Source of the DNA: Bog-950 sp044225825
GTDB lineage: Bacteria; Bacteroidota; Bacteroidia; Chitinophagales; LD1
DNA length: 64,000 nt
Direction: 5' to 3'
Assembly: GCA_044225825.1 (NCBI GenBank)
Contig: JBGAIB010000002.1
Coordinates: 1-64,000 of the forward strand
The notes under the pieces are model-generated. The model searched no databases and was not told where the DNA came from. It worked only from the letters and a program-made list of their open reading frames with translations. Made by a program: the position numbers and the translations under genes. Shown piece by piece: positions 9,243 to 19,086 of the stretch (position 1 is the stretch's first letter; the number at the start of each line of letters is the position of its first letter).

Positions 9243-10107
9243 GGCGATAAGCCGGTTTTTTTACCTTTTTCTTTATGTTAATATCAAATTCCAGGCCCAT
9301 AGCTAATCCGATAGAAGACATAGGAGCAGCTTGCTGTGCTTTGGCCGTAGGAAACCCGGTATTATTGCTATTACCTACTTTTTCCAAATCGGTAGTATAA
9401 ACTGTTTCGCGTTCATTAACTGTTAAGGAAGATACCGTTTCAACCCCATTAACTTCATAGGATTCTATTCTACCTTTCAACGGACTATACGAAGCTACTG
9501 CATAGATTATCTCTAAATTATACTTCAAAAAGGATTTGATATTAACGGTAATACCCAAAGCCCCGGCAAGTCCCAACGTAACACCACCATAATCGGTGGA
9601 TTTGATGCGATAATTTTTAATGTTGGAAGGGAGGCTGATTTGAGTTTTTTGCCCCGTTTCATCATAAAGGATTTTAGTACTACCTATTAGCATACCAACC
9701 GAACTTCGTAAGCTAAATTTTTTTAGTGGATATTGCACTATAAGAGCAGGACTAACCTGGATAGAACGAGCGCTGCGGTTCAGCGTAAAGCCATATTCAT
9801 AACCAGCATATATTACGGTGGTATAGGCCTTTATATTAGTGCCGAACAAATAACTGGTTTTAACCGAAAGGCCTATATACTTATTAACCATCACCCCTAT
9901 GTTTAATGCTGGCGCGGCTCCCATTCCAAACGAACTTCGTATATGAACAGCGGAATTAACACCGTAATAAGGGGCGCCAACGTCGTAGTAGAAATGTTTC
10001 CCGGCGATTGGTAAAGCATAAGAAGCGGACGGCGAAACAAAAAAGGTGGATTGACCCTTAGCAAGCAGGCTAACCCCGACAAAAATGCCCAGCAGCAGGT
10101 GTTTCAT
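9235..10107 (-). CDS. outer-membrane beta-barrel protein, hypothetical
   Basis: 290 residues. A signal peptide (MKHLLLGIFVGVSLLAKG|QS) is followed by alternating hydrophobic/polar strands with aromatic girdles (SASYALPI, YIGLSVKTSYLFG, GVTLGLAGALGITV, YNLEIIYAVASY), typical of small PorT/OmpW-like barrels of Bacteroidota. The last part (IGLAMGLEFDIN) could be the final strand, followed by a basic tail. No specific function is recognisable. Its stop codon lies inside the end of the convergent gene, an 8-bp overlap. No terminator lies between the two genes. Confidence 0.65.
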   Translation of the reverse strand: MKHLLLGIFVGVSLLAKGQSTFFVSPSASYALPIAGKHFYYDVGAPYYGVNSAVHIRSSFGMGAAPALNIGVMVNKYIGLSVKTSYLFGTNIKAYTTVIYAGYEYGFTLNRSARSIQVSPALIVQYPLKKFSLRSSVGMLIGSTKILYDETGQKTQISLPSNIKNYRIKSTDYGGVTLGLAGALGITVNIKSFLKYNLEIIYAVASYSPLKGRIESYEVNGVETVSSLTVNERETVYTTDLEKVGNSNNTGFPTAKAQQAAPMSSIGLAMGLEFDINIKKKVKKPAYRPS

Positions 10108-10174
10108 AGTGTCGGCTAATATATAATACTTTATTAATTGAATAGTAAAGAGTATTACCTTAAAGTCATCGCGG

Positions 10175-11290
10175 TTACTCCTTCACTACTTTTTGGGTTA
10201 TCGTATATTGTTTGTTTAACTGCACGGTAGCAATATACATACCTGGCTGCAAGGCCTGGGTGTTTATGGTTTTAAGTATTGGCAGAGTGCCGCTGCAACG
10301 GTAAGTGTCCTGCAACAACTTGCGGCCCTTTAAATCGGTTAGCTGCACCTCTAAATCAGCACAGGTAAAATTGCGCACCTCAATGGTAAGTTCCTCTTTA
10401 AAAGGAGAGGGATATACAGCCCAATCAGGCGACAATGGAGCAGTGGTTATTGTATAGCAGGAATCGAAATTATACTGCCCCTTTAGCAAATAAATAGCAT
10501 ACGCCGCATTTGTGCCCATGGCATTCAAGGCGCGTTGGTCGAAATGAATCTGGTCAGTCATCCATCCTAAACTTCGGTAGCTATTAGCGGTGCTATCTAC
10601 AATAAATGTCAGGTAATCTTCTTCGGCAAGCTGCTTTTGTATTTCCCGCACTTGATTAAATACGTCATCATAAGGTTCCGTGAATAATCCGGTTTGGATA
10701 ATATAGAAGGGTAGGTTACAATGTAATTGGTTGCGGAAACGTTGAATTAAATCCTGTAGCGCCTGTTTGTATTGGCAGGCAGAAATTTTACCATTATAAA
10801 TACCAATTGCGTCCGATTCGCCCTGCAGCCAAACGATGCCATCCAATTGTTTTCCGGTAAAAGCTTCTGCCGCCTTTGCTTTTGTTACTGCCTGCGAAAA
10901 AAGATGATACCCATTGCTCCAGTTACCGGCACCACCATCGGCCAGGGCATGGCAGGAAGTGCCTCCCTTAGCAGCCTGCACAAGTATGACTGAGTCGTTG
11001 GTTAATTGATGAAAGGTATAAGCAAAAGCAGGCCAGGCACTACCGCTTACAGCTGCCTGAAAATCTTCGTTGGGAGCATTATAACCTACAGGATCTTTTA
11101 ACGGCCAACAACTTTGAGTAGCGCTGCTAAACTCATAACAACTGCTGCACTGATAAACTGCCGATGAATCGGAATTGCCAACCCCAACTGCATTGCTTTG
11201 GCCTGCAACCAAAAACAACGATTGTGCACCGATGGCCGTACTAACCAATAAGCACGCAAACAGTCCGTAAAGTTTCAACCTCACCTGCAT
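10175..11290 (-). CDS. secreted SGNH-type sialate/acetyl esterase with T9SS sorting domain
   Basis: Starting at the ATG at 11290 gives a clean signal peptide (MQVRLKLYGLFACLLVSTAIGA); an upstream in-frame ATG at 11326 would put 12 polar residues in front of it. The body is a SASA-family carbohydrate esterase (sialate O-acetylesterase / acetylxylan esterase type): nucleophile motif LVAGQSNAVG, oxyanion-region motif WLQGESDA, and catalytic D..H in TDQIHFD. It removes acetyl groups from sugars. The last about 75 residues (WAVYPSPFKEELTIEV...GMYIATV) are a type A T9SS C-terminal sorting domain, so the enzyme should cross the outer membrane through T9SS. No xylan or sialic-acid utilisation genes are adjacent. 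Confidence 0.82.
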   Translation of the reverse strand: MQVRLKLYGLFACLLVSTAIGAQSLFLVAGQSNAVGVGNSDSSAVYQCSSCYEFSSATQSCWPLKDPVGYNAPNEDFQAAVSGSAWPAFAYTFHQLTNDSVILVQAAKGGTSCHALADGGAGNWSNGYHLFSQAVTKAKAAEAFTGKQLDGIVWLQGESDAIGIYNGKISACQYKQALQDLIQRFRNQLHCNLPFYIIQTGLFTEPYDDVFNQVREIQKQLAEEDYLTFIVDSTANSYRSLGWMTDQIHFDQRALNAMGTNAAYAIYLLKGQYNFDSCYTITTAPLSPDWAVYPSPFKEELTIEVRNFTCADLEVQLTDLKGRKLLQDTYRCSGTLPILKTINTQALQPGMYIATVQLNKQYTITQKVVKE

Positions 11291-11407
11291 GCGGTAAAGG
11301 TAACCATGACGCTGTAAATTCCCCATCTACAAAAAGTGCAACAATTCGATAAATTGCTCCTATCTTCTCGCTTATTACAACCCTATCTTGCTTCAAATTT
11401 ATAGCGT

Positions 11408-12121
11408 ATGCGTACTTTCCTTTCCCCATTTGTGTTTCTAATGGCTTTGTTGCCATCAACTCTCTTAGCTCAGCATGCCTTTTGCGATACGGTTCCATTT
11501 GCCTACCGTGCTGACAGTATTACCTGGGGTAGTGCCTTCCCTTCTTCCTTTGGTGATTCTGTTTTAGCCATCCCCATTCATAATGGTACGACTACAGGAT
11601 TCGCTTATCCGCAGGCTAAAATCGTACCGCTAACACCGCTGCCTACCGGATTGGTATTGCGTGAATACGGGGCCTCGTGGAGTGTATTTGCAAGTGCCTG
11701 GAACCCCGGCGAAACCTATCCGGCTTCTATGTTCTTTGATGTTACCGCACCACTGCCTCCTAATGCCAGCGCTACTTTCGAAGTATGGTTAACCAACCTG
11801 GCGCCTTTGGCAATCGACAGCTGTAAGTTTGACACCACCTTTACTTTTAACTTTAATCCGCAGCCTACCGGTATTATCGAAACCACTAATTCGCTCTCGC
11901 TGCACGCATTTGCAACAGCACAAACCATCTCTGTTACCTGCAACGGAGTACAGCAAGGAGACCGGATTTTTGTAACTGACCTTATCGGCAGGCAGTTACA
12001 TGAAGCACCACTTCAATCCTCTCAACAAATTTCATTTCAGCATCATGCACCGGCCGTGGTTTTGCTATATGTGCTGCGCGAAAAACAATTGATCTACCGA
12101 ACCAAGCTATGGGTGCCGTAA
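11408..12121 (+). CDS. secreted hypothetical protein, probable C-terminal sorting-like domain
   Basis: 237 residues with a signal peptide (MRTFLSPFVFLMALLPSTLLA). The middle is beta-rich (about 25-150) without a motif I recognise. The final 75 residues (IFVTDLIGRQLHEAPL...VVLLYVLREKQLIYRTKLWVP) look like a weak T9SS type A sorting domain (strand, then G-R-x-L, then a terminal basic strand). It is transcribed divergently from the esterase gene. I infer export to the cell surface; no enzymatic role is suggested. Confidence 0.6.
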   Translation: MRTFLSPFVFLMALLPSTLLAQHAFCDTVPFAYRADSITWGSAFPSSFGDSVLAIPIHNGTTTGFAYPQAKIVPLTPLPTGLVLREYGASWSVFASAWNPGETYPASMFFDVTAPLPPNASATFEVWLTNLAPLAIDSCKFDTTFTFNFNPQPTGIIETTNSLSLHAFATAQTISVTCNGVQQGDRIFVTDLIGRQLHEAPLQSSQQISFQHHAPAVVLLYVLREKQLIYRTKLWVP

Positions 12122-12183
12122 CTAAAAGTGAAGCGAATTTGCTTTTGAAGAAAAAATCATAGCTTCGGGTAAAACTATACCCC

Positions 12184-12696
12184 ATGCTGATACACAATCT
12201 ACTTATCCTTGCTGCCTCGGCAGCCATTCCTTTAGTGCTTGGTTTTATTTGGTACAACCCCAAGGTGTTTGGTACTGCCTGGATGAACGCTGCAGGCGTT
12301 ACGCCTGAAAGTGCCAAAGGCATGAACATGGCCCTGGTGTTTTTACTAACTTTTGTATTGGGCTTTTTCCTTTCTGTAGGCCTGCTTACCATTGTTATAC
12401 ATCAAACACATATCTTCTCTATCCTGGCAAACGAGCCAGGGATGAAGGATCCCAATTCGGATATCTCCAAGTTTGTGGCTGACTTTTTTGCCAAATACGG
12501 CAACAACTTCCGCACGTTTAAGCACGGCGCTTTTCACGGCACTATAGCCGGTATTGCAATAGCCCTACCTATCGTAGCCATTAATGCCATGTTCGAGCGC
12601 AAGAGTTTTAATTACATCGCTATTAATGCAGGTTTCTGGATTGCCTGCGCCATCTTAATGGGTGGTGTTATCTGTCAGTTCTTTCAAATGAGTTAG
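12184..12696 (+). CDS. DUF1761 family membrane protein
   Basis: 170 residues with about four hydrophobic helices (about 5-22, 47-70, 118-135, 148-168). The N-terminal pattern IPLVLGFIWYNPKVFGTAWM and the late FKHGAFHGTIAGIAIALP / FWIACAILMGG are characteristic of DUF1761 proteins. The family is small, integral to the membrane and of unknown function. A strong bidirectional hairpin terminator follows 10 bp after the stop. Confidence 0.8.
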   Translation: MLIHNLLILAASAAIPLVLGFIWYNPKVFGTAWMNAAGVTPESAKGMNMALVFLLTFVLGFFLSVGLLTIVIHQTHIFSILANEPGMKDPNSDISKFVADFFAKYGNNFRTFKHGAFHGTIAGIAIALPIVAINAMFERKSFNYIAINAGFWIACAILMGGVICQFFQMS

Positions 12697-12706
12697 TTAC
12701 TGTATA

Positions 12707-12747
12707 AAATAAAAAGCCCTTCTGCGATGCGGAAGGGCTTTTTATTT
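12707..12747. terminator. bidirectional rho-independent terminator
   Basis: A/T-flanked hairpin: AAAAAGCCCTTC, a short loop, then GAAGGGCTTTTT with A-tract on one side and T-tract on the other. It lies between the convergent DUF1761 gene and galE and can serve both strands. Confidence 0.9.
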
Positions 12748-12782
12748 TATAGAGGTTTGTTACCCTTAACCTATTGGCGGCA

Positions 12783-13829
12783 CTATTTGCCAGCCATGAA
12801 TTTTTCCCACTGCCAGGCCGTGCGCATCATCGTATCTAAATCGCGCTTAATCTCCCAGCCAAGTTCGGTGCACGCCTTGTTGTTGTTGGCGTAAATAGCA
12901 ACCACATCGCCATCGCGGCGTGGACCAGCTGTCCAGTTCAATTTTACACCCGATACGCGCTCGAAGGAGTCAATGGCTTCCTTTACCGTAACACCATTAC
13001 CTGTACCAAGATTATAGATTACAGGTCGCCCTTTTGCATAATTATCCGTTTCGGTTAATCTATTTAATTTTTCCAATGCTTTGGTGTGTGCATTGGCAAT
13101 ATCCATTACATGTATATAGTCGCGCACGCAACTGCCGTCACGGGTAGCATAGTCGGTGCCAAAAACGGTAAACAAATCAAACTTGCCTATGGCTGTACCG
13201 GTAATACGCGGTACAACGGCGGTAATAACATCCGTGGTATCCTCGCCGATTTTGCCGCTTTCGTGAGCGCCAACCGGATTAAAGTAGCGCAATAAAATTG
13301 CCCGTAAAGGATTCTGTGCTACAAAATCGGTGATGATTTTTTCGCCCATCTGCTTGGTGGCAGCGTACGGCGATTCGGCCGGCTCCATAACTGTTTGCTC
13401 CGTAACGGGAAGTTCTTTGGCGTTGCCATATACCGAGCAGGAAGAAGAAAAAACAAAGTCGCGTACACCAAATTCAACGCTAAGCTCCAGCAGATTCATC
13501 AGGGAGTTAAGGTTGTTACGGTAATATTCCAATGGCTTCGATACTGACTCCGGCACCGACTTAAGTGCGGCGAAATGAATGATGCCGGCAAGATTTGGCT
13601 CTGCCAAAAATACCTTACGTGTAGCCTGCAAGTCGCACAAGTCAACCACATAGTTTTTTACTGTACGACCTGTGATAGAAGCAATACGATTGATGGTAAT
13701 TTCCTTTGACCGCATATGGTTATCTATAATAACCACGTCAAAACCATTACTGAGAAGATCCACCACCGTATGAGAACCTATATAGCCACATCCGCCGGTA
13801 ACTAGTATTTTCTTTTTCGCTTCGGCCAT
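12783..13829 (-). CDS. galE: UDP-glucose 4-epimerase
   Basis: 348 residues, an extended short-chain dehydrogenase. It has the NAD-binding TGGCGYIGSH (11-20), the serine of the catalytic triad near 130-132 (SSSCSVYG) and the YxxxK motif Y155/K159 (YAATK). The line EDTTDVITAVVPRITG and the C-terminal RDGDVVAIYANNNKA are typical GalE sequence. It interconverts UDP-glucose and UDP-galactose for surface polysaccharide or galactose use. It is the last gene of a nucleotide-sugar group with the epimerase at 13892 and rfbA at 14867, all on the minus strand with 40-65 bp gaps. Confidence 0.93.
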   Translation of the reverse strand: MAEAKKKILVTGGCGYIGSHTVVDLLSNGFDVVIIDNHMRSKEITINRIASITGRTVKNYVVDLCDLQATRKVFLAEPNLAGIIHFAALKSVPESVSKPLEYYRNNLNSLMNLLELSVEFGVRDFVFSSSCSVYGNAKELPVTEQTVMEPAESPYAATKQMGEKIITDFVAQNPLRAILLRYFNPVGAHESGKIGEDTTDVITAVVPRITGTAIGKFDLFTVFGTDYATRDGSCVRDYIHVMDIANAHTKALEKLNRLTETDNYAKGRPVIYNLGTGNGVTVKEAIDSFERVSGVKLNWTAGPRRDGDVVAIYANNNKACTELGWEIKRDLDTMMRTAWQWEKFMAGK

Positions 13830-13891
13830 ACCATAAAGTTAATGCAAATAAGGAGATGGATTGCGAGACCTTCGGCAATCTGCTTCGTTAA

Positions 13892-14827
13892 TTAGTAATC
13901 GTATTGCCCGCTTTCAATGGTCTTACGAATACCCTCTTCAATAGAGATGGCTTCACGGCCTAATAGCATGCGCATTTTAGCAACATCCGGTTTTCTGCGG
14001 GTCATATCTCCCTCTTTCAATGCAGGCAAATGCACTATTTCGGACTTAGAGCCCGTAATTTTAATGATCATTTTTGCCAGTTCCAGTATGGTAACTTCAT
14101 AGTCGCTGCCTATGTTAACGGTATCGTTCAGGTGCAGGTTATCATACAGGGTGCGCACACAGGCATTCACATTGTCCTCGCGGTAACAAAAGGTCCGCGT
14201 CTGTAAACCATCGCCATAAATGGTAATCGGTTGATTGCTGAGGGCAGCCTTAATAAAACGGGTCATTACAAAATCGCTGCTCTGCTTAGGTCCGTACGTG
14301 TTAAAGAAACGGAAGATGGTATAGTCCAGATCGTATTCCTGCTTATAGGAACGCAAAAACGCTTCGCCGACGTTCTTAACCACAGCATAAGGCAGGCGCG
14401 AGTTAAGGGGCGTGGTCATCTCGTTTTGCGGGTGTTCAAACGGCTCGCCGTAAACTTCGCTGGAGGAAGAGAAAAATACGCGTTTTACCCCGGTGTTTTT
14501 ACTAAGATCCAACACGTATTTAATGCCCTGAATATCCTTTAATACCGACACCGGGTTTTCGAGTGTGCGTTTTACGCCCACCACTGCTGCATAATGAAAA
14601 ACATAGTCGAATTTATAGCTGGTCATTACACCGGCGATATCGCGATACTCGTTACAGTTGCACTTAATAAACTTCCATCTGTCGGTATGTGTAGTTGGCA
14701 GGCGGCGTATGTTTCCGGTGGAAAGGTTGTCCACTATTACCACAAAGTTGCGTTCATCTTCAATCAATTTATCTACCATGCAACTGCCTACAAATCCTGC
14801 CCCACCGGTCACTAAAATCTTACTCAT
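13892..14827 (-). CDS. NAD-dependent epimerase/dehydratase (extended SDR)
   Basis: 311 residues. Rossmann motif TGGAGFVGS (7-15), serine motif SSSSEVYGEP (about 120-129) and Y147/K151 (YAVVK) are intact. The tail QPITIYGDGLQTRTFCYREDNVNAC is shared by UDP-glucuronate decarboxylases, UDP-GlcNAc 4-epimerases and dTDP-glucose dehydratase-like enzymes, so the sugar substrate is uncertain. It works on a nucleotide sugar for LPS or exopolysaccharide, and its place between rfbA and galE supports this. The remaining dTDP-rhamnose genes (rfbB, rfbC, rfbD) are not in the window. Confidence 0.85.
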   Translation of the reverse strand: MSKILVTGGAGFVGSCMVDKLIEDERNFVVIVDNLSTGNIRRLPTTHTDRWKFIKCNCNEYRDIAGVMTSYKFDYVFHYAAVVGVKRTLENPVSVLKDIQGIKYVLDLSKNTGVKRVFFSSSSEVYGEPFEHPQNEMTTPLNSRLPYAVVKNVGEAFLRSYKQEYDLDYTIFRFFNTYGPKQSSDFVMTRFIKAALSNQPITIYGDGLQTRTFCYREDNVNACVRTLYDNLHLNDTVNIGSDYEVTILELAKMIIKITGSKSEIVHLPALKEGDMTRRKPDVAKMRMLLGREAISIEEGIRKTIESGQYDY

Positions 14828-14866
14828 ATAATTTGCTGTTTAACGTCTGAATGCTTTTATACTTTG

Positions 14867-15727
<861 letters not shown>

Positions 15728-15797
15728 GTGGTTTAGTCAATTTGGGCAAACAGGCGTAGGGGCGGCTATTTGCGTGTGGCAAAGAAATAAAAAACTG

Positions 15798-16688
15798 CTA
15801 TTTAATGCCCTTAAGTTTGTCTTCGGCCTGGTTTACAAGCTTTTTTTGTTTATCTATTTGATCGTTTGTTACCTTCTGATTTTGACGGGCCTCATCCACA
15901 TCACGCTCTGCTTCGCGTATATCGGCATGCCAGTTATCAATTTCACCATGTAGCTTTTCGCCGTTCTTTATCAACTTGTTACGCTCGCCTTCCTGCTCTT
16001 TCAGCTTTTTCTCTTCAGCTTTCAATACCTCCGGGGTGTTGGTTTTAGCGGCCTCAACGGCTCGTTTTTGACCTTCCAGCGCTTCATTTTTCACTTTTAA
16101 ATCCGCTTCGTTCGCTTTAATAGCGTCCTGATTACGGCCAATGGCCCGTTTCTTTTCTTCGATGGTTTTAACGGCTTTCTCTTCTTTTTTAATAAATCCG
16201 TCCAGTTTGTTTTTTAGCTCCTTCAGGCGATCCTCCTCATCCTCTAGCTGCTTTTGGGCAACCGCCTTATACTGCAGCACCGCATAGTCACGCAAAAACT
16301 TTTTTACCGCCAAATCCTGGTCCGCATTAGTGCGTGGCGAAATGTAGGTAAAGCTATCCAGCGCAAAACTGGCCGTAAGCCGCACACCATTTTGTGTTTC
16401 CAGCGTTTTGCTAAAAACAAGCAGCGGCTTGGGCGATATGTTTTTATAGATTACACCACCTATCGCAAGTTCGCCACCTTCGCTTTTGCTCTTCTCTTTT
16501 GATAAGTTCTTTAAATAGCTGTTCCAGCTCTTATCAATGTCCTTTCCTTTGGTTTCAGGTATGTCCACCTGGTAAGCCGGTAAATCACCTTTAGCAAACG
16601 GGCGAACCGTATCCTGTACTACAATGGCAGATTGCGCATTGCCGGTAAAAGGGGCTGCCAGCAGCCATACAAACAACATTTTTTTCAT
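15798..16688 (-). CDS. secreted coiled-coil protein, hypothetical
   Basis: 296 residues: signal peptide (MKKMLFVWLLAAPFTGNA), a globular N-domain (about 25-145), then a long highly charged coiled coil (about 150-296) rich in K/E/Q heptads (EEDRLKELKNKLDGF, KEEKAVKTIEEKKRAI, EGQKRAVEAAK). Periplasmic location is predicted. It is 34 bp downstream of the ABC permease gene on the same strand, so it may be an accessory protein of that exporter, which is inference only. No named domain is recognised. Confidence 0.65.
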   Translation of the reverse strand: MKKMLFVWLLAAPFTGNAQSAIVVQDTVRPFAKGDLPAYQVDIPETKGKDIDKSWNSYLKNLSKEKSKSEGGELAIGGVIYKNISPKPLLVFSKTLETQNGVRLTASFALDSFTYISPRTNADQDLAVKKFLRDYAVLQYKAVAQKQLEDEEDRLKELKNKLDGFIKKEEKAVKTIEEKKRAIGRNQDAIKANEADLKVKNEALEGQKRAVEAAKTNTPEVLKAEEKKLKEQEGERNKLIKNGEKLHGEIDNWHADIREAERDVDEARQNQKVTNDQIDKQKKLVNQAEDKLKGIK

Positions 16689-16722
16689 ACACGGGTATTA
16701 CTACGAAGAAAATAATTTCTTG

Positions 16723-18051
16723 CTATCCTTTGGTGAAAATCCAGCGCACCATTTCCTTGAGGCTTATTTTTTTACCGTACATCAAAATGCCTACACGATA
16801 AATACGTCCGGCAATAAATACGGTAATCAAAAACCCGAGCACTAGCAGTACCAGGGAGGCAGCAATATGTCGCCAGTCGTGCACGAAGGGCAGCATGGCA
16901 CTCATAACTACCGGAGAAGTAAACGGGATAAGGGAACCCCAGAAGCCAAGCGGACTATCGGGGTTTTGGATAACGTTAATGGCAATAAAAATAGAAATTA
17001 CGATAGGCACTGTAACAGGAATCATCAGCGACTGTTGATCGCCATCTTCGCCAATAGCAGCTCCTATAGCTGCAAACAACGAACCATACAACAGAAAGCC
17101 ACCCAGGAAAAACAGCGGAAACAGGATAGCAATCTGCGTTAAAGGCAAATCGTGAAACCCTTGCCATATTTTTTGGATGTCGTCAGGGTCCATTTGTCCT
17201 GCACCCTGCATAGCCCCCGGCCCCGGTGTGTGTGCCCCTACCGCAATGCCCATTAAAGGCATAACAAACACATTGATGACAATTATGAGCAACACCCATA
17301 ACACAAACTGGGTTAAGCCTACTGCACCTATTCCAAGTATTTTGCCCATTAGCATCTGAAAAGGCTTAACCGAAGAAGTAAGAATCTCCACCACGCGGTT
17401 GCTCTTTTCCTCCTGCACACCTTTCATAATCATGGTGCCGTAAAAAAACAGCGAGATGTAAATAGCGAAGCCCATAAAAATGCCCAATCCGGAGGCTGCC
17501 GCCGTAAAACCTTCCTTTTCTTCTTTATTCACCAGCGATTCCGGCACCAACTGAATTTTCTGTTGAATGCGTTGTATTTGCTCCGTGGTAATGATGGTGT
17601 CACGGGTTTTCAGGCGCACCCGCTGGTATACATCCGTAATATGCTGGTTTACCAACTGGTTGGTGATCATACCCGGCCTTTTGGCAAAACGGTAAGCGAT
17701 GTTAGCACGTTGGGGATTATCGAGATCAAACCCTTGCGGTATATGTATGATAGCCTGGTAGGCACTATCAGGATGAGCAGCCACCTGCGCTGCCAGCGAA
17801 TCGTAGTTCGCATCTACATAATGAAAATACACTGAGCCATCGTCGGCATTTGCAATGGGTTCGCTTTTAAAGAGGCCGCTTTCATCAACCACCGCAATAT
17901 GTGTAGTGCCCTGGTTATAGGTCGAGATCCAAACACTGGCAGCCATTAATATAAAAAACCCTGCAGGCGCTAACAGCGTGGTTAAAAAAAACGCCGGACG
18001 CCTTACACGTGTAATAAACTCCCTTTGAATAATGATCCAGATCTTTCCCAT
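16723..18051 (-). CDS. ABC-2 type transporter permease (NatB/YhaP-like)
   Basis: 442 residues. A first transmembrane helix near 20-44 is followed by a large extracytoplasmic domain (about 45-180) and then a bundle of about five or six helices (about 185-425; e.g. GIFMGFAIYISLFFYG, FVLWVLLIIVINVFVMPLMG, ILFPLFFLGGFLLYGSLFAAIG). The cytoplasmic line MKGVQEEKSNRVVEILTSSVKP is the signature of NatB-type ABC-2 permeases. It pairs with the ATPase gene 17 bp upstream. Related systems export Na+ or peptides/antibiotics; the substrate here is unknown. Confidence 0.85.
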   Translation of the reverse strand: MGKIWIIIQREFITRVRRPAFFLTTLLAPAGFFILMAASVWISTYNQGTTHIAVVDESGLFKSEPIANADDGSVYFHYVDANYDSLAAQVAAHPDSAYQAIIHIPQGFDLDNPQRANIAYRFAKRPGMITNQLVNQHITDVYQRVRLKTRDTIITTEQIQRIQQKIQLVPESLVNKEEKEGFTAAASGLGIFMGFAIYISLFFYGTMIMKGVQEEKSNRVVEILTSSVKPFQMLMGKILGIGAVGLTQFVLWVLLIIVINVFVMPLMGIAVGAHTPGPGAMQGAGQMDPDDIQKIWQGFHDLPLTQIAILFPLFFLGGFLLYGSLFAAIGAAIGEDGDQQSLMIPVTVPIVISIFIAINVIQNPDSPLGFWGSLIPFTSPVVMSAMLPFVHDWRHIAASLVLLVLGFLITVFIAGRIYRVGILMYGKKISLKEMVRWIFTKG

Positions 18052-18068
18052 GTAAGCGCTTTAGCAAC

Positions 18069-18965
18069 TTAGTTTAATTGCACCTGCCGGATAAAAATTT
18101 CGTTTATGCTGGGCAGTACCTCATTAAATGAGTTTACCTCCACTTGATGTTCAATCAGCAACTTTAAAAGCAGATTGCCTTTGTGCTCTTCTCCAAATTT
18201 CACTTCCAACTCACCAGGCTGTACGTGGCTAACGGGCAACTTTTCCAATACAGTGGCCGGTATTTCACCATTGTATTGAACCCTGAATTTATTCTCCTTA
18301 AACCGGTGCTTCAACTCCTTTACACCGCCCTGTAAAATAACGCTGCCTTTGTTTACCAGCACAATGTCGTTGCAAATCTCTTCCACCTGTTCCATACGGT
18401 GCGTACTAAAGATGATGGTTTTGCCACGGCGACTTAACTCAAAAATTTCATCCTCAATTAACTTGCTGTTAATGGGGTCCAGGCCACTAAATGGCTCATC
18501 CAGTATAAGTAATTCCGGGTCGTGGAGTACCGTTGCTATAAACTGCACCTTTTGGCTCATCCCCTTCGACAACTCCTCAATGTTCTTGTTATACCAGGTT
18601 TGTATATCGAATTTAGTTAGCCAGTGGTCTACATTGGCCTTGGCCTGTTCCCTGCTTAAACCTTTTAAACGGCCCAGGTAAATCAGGTGTTCGCCCACTT
18701 TCATTTTCTTATACAACCCCCGCTCTTCAGGCATGTAGCCAATGCGTTCGGTGTGTTTGTCGCTTAGTTGTTCGCCTTTAAAAAGCAACTGTCCGCTATC
18801 CGGATAAAGTATCCGGGTAATCATGCGTATCAGCGTTGTTTTGCCGGCACCGTTTGGCCCCAGCAAACCAAAAATTTTACCCGCAGGTATCTCGAACGTT
18901 ACATTGTTGGACGCCCGGTAATTGCCGTACTGTTTAACAATATGTTGCAGAGATAACAGGCTCAT
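18069..18965 (-). CDS. ABC transporter ATP-binding protein (NatA-like)
   Basis: 298 residues. Walker A GLLGPNGAGKTT (33-44), signature LSKGMSQKVQ, Walker B LLILDEP with the following FSGLDP, and the switch histidine in IIFSTHRMEQ are all present. The C-terminal about 70 residues form the extra domain typical of NatA/CcmA-type exporters. It energises the permease encoded directly downstream. It is divergent from polA across 121 bp. Confidence 0.92.
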   Translation of the reverse strand: MSLLSLQHIVKQYGNYRASNNVTFEIPAGKIFGLLGPNGAGKTTLIRMITRILYPDSGQLLFKGEQLSDKHTERIGYMPEERGLYKKMKVGEHLIYLGRLKGLSREQAKANVDHWLTKFDIQTWYNKNIEELSKGMSQKVQFIATVLHDPELLILDEPFSGLDPINSKLIEDEIFELSRRGKTIIFSTHRMEQVEEICNDIVLVNKGSVILQGGVKELKHRFKENKFRVQYNGEIPATVLEKLPVSHVQPGELEVKFGEEHKGNLLLKLLIEHQVEVNSFNEVLPSINEIFIRQVQLN

Positions 18966-19086
18966 AAAGCGAATGTAAGGATTGACGGTTGAAAAGACTG
19001 ATTATTTTTAACCCGGCGATTATTGGGGCAGACACTGCATTTTAAAGCCGAATCCTTTTTTACTTTAGTTAGCTACAACAAAAAAT

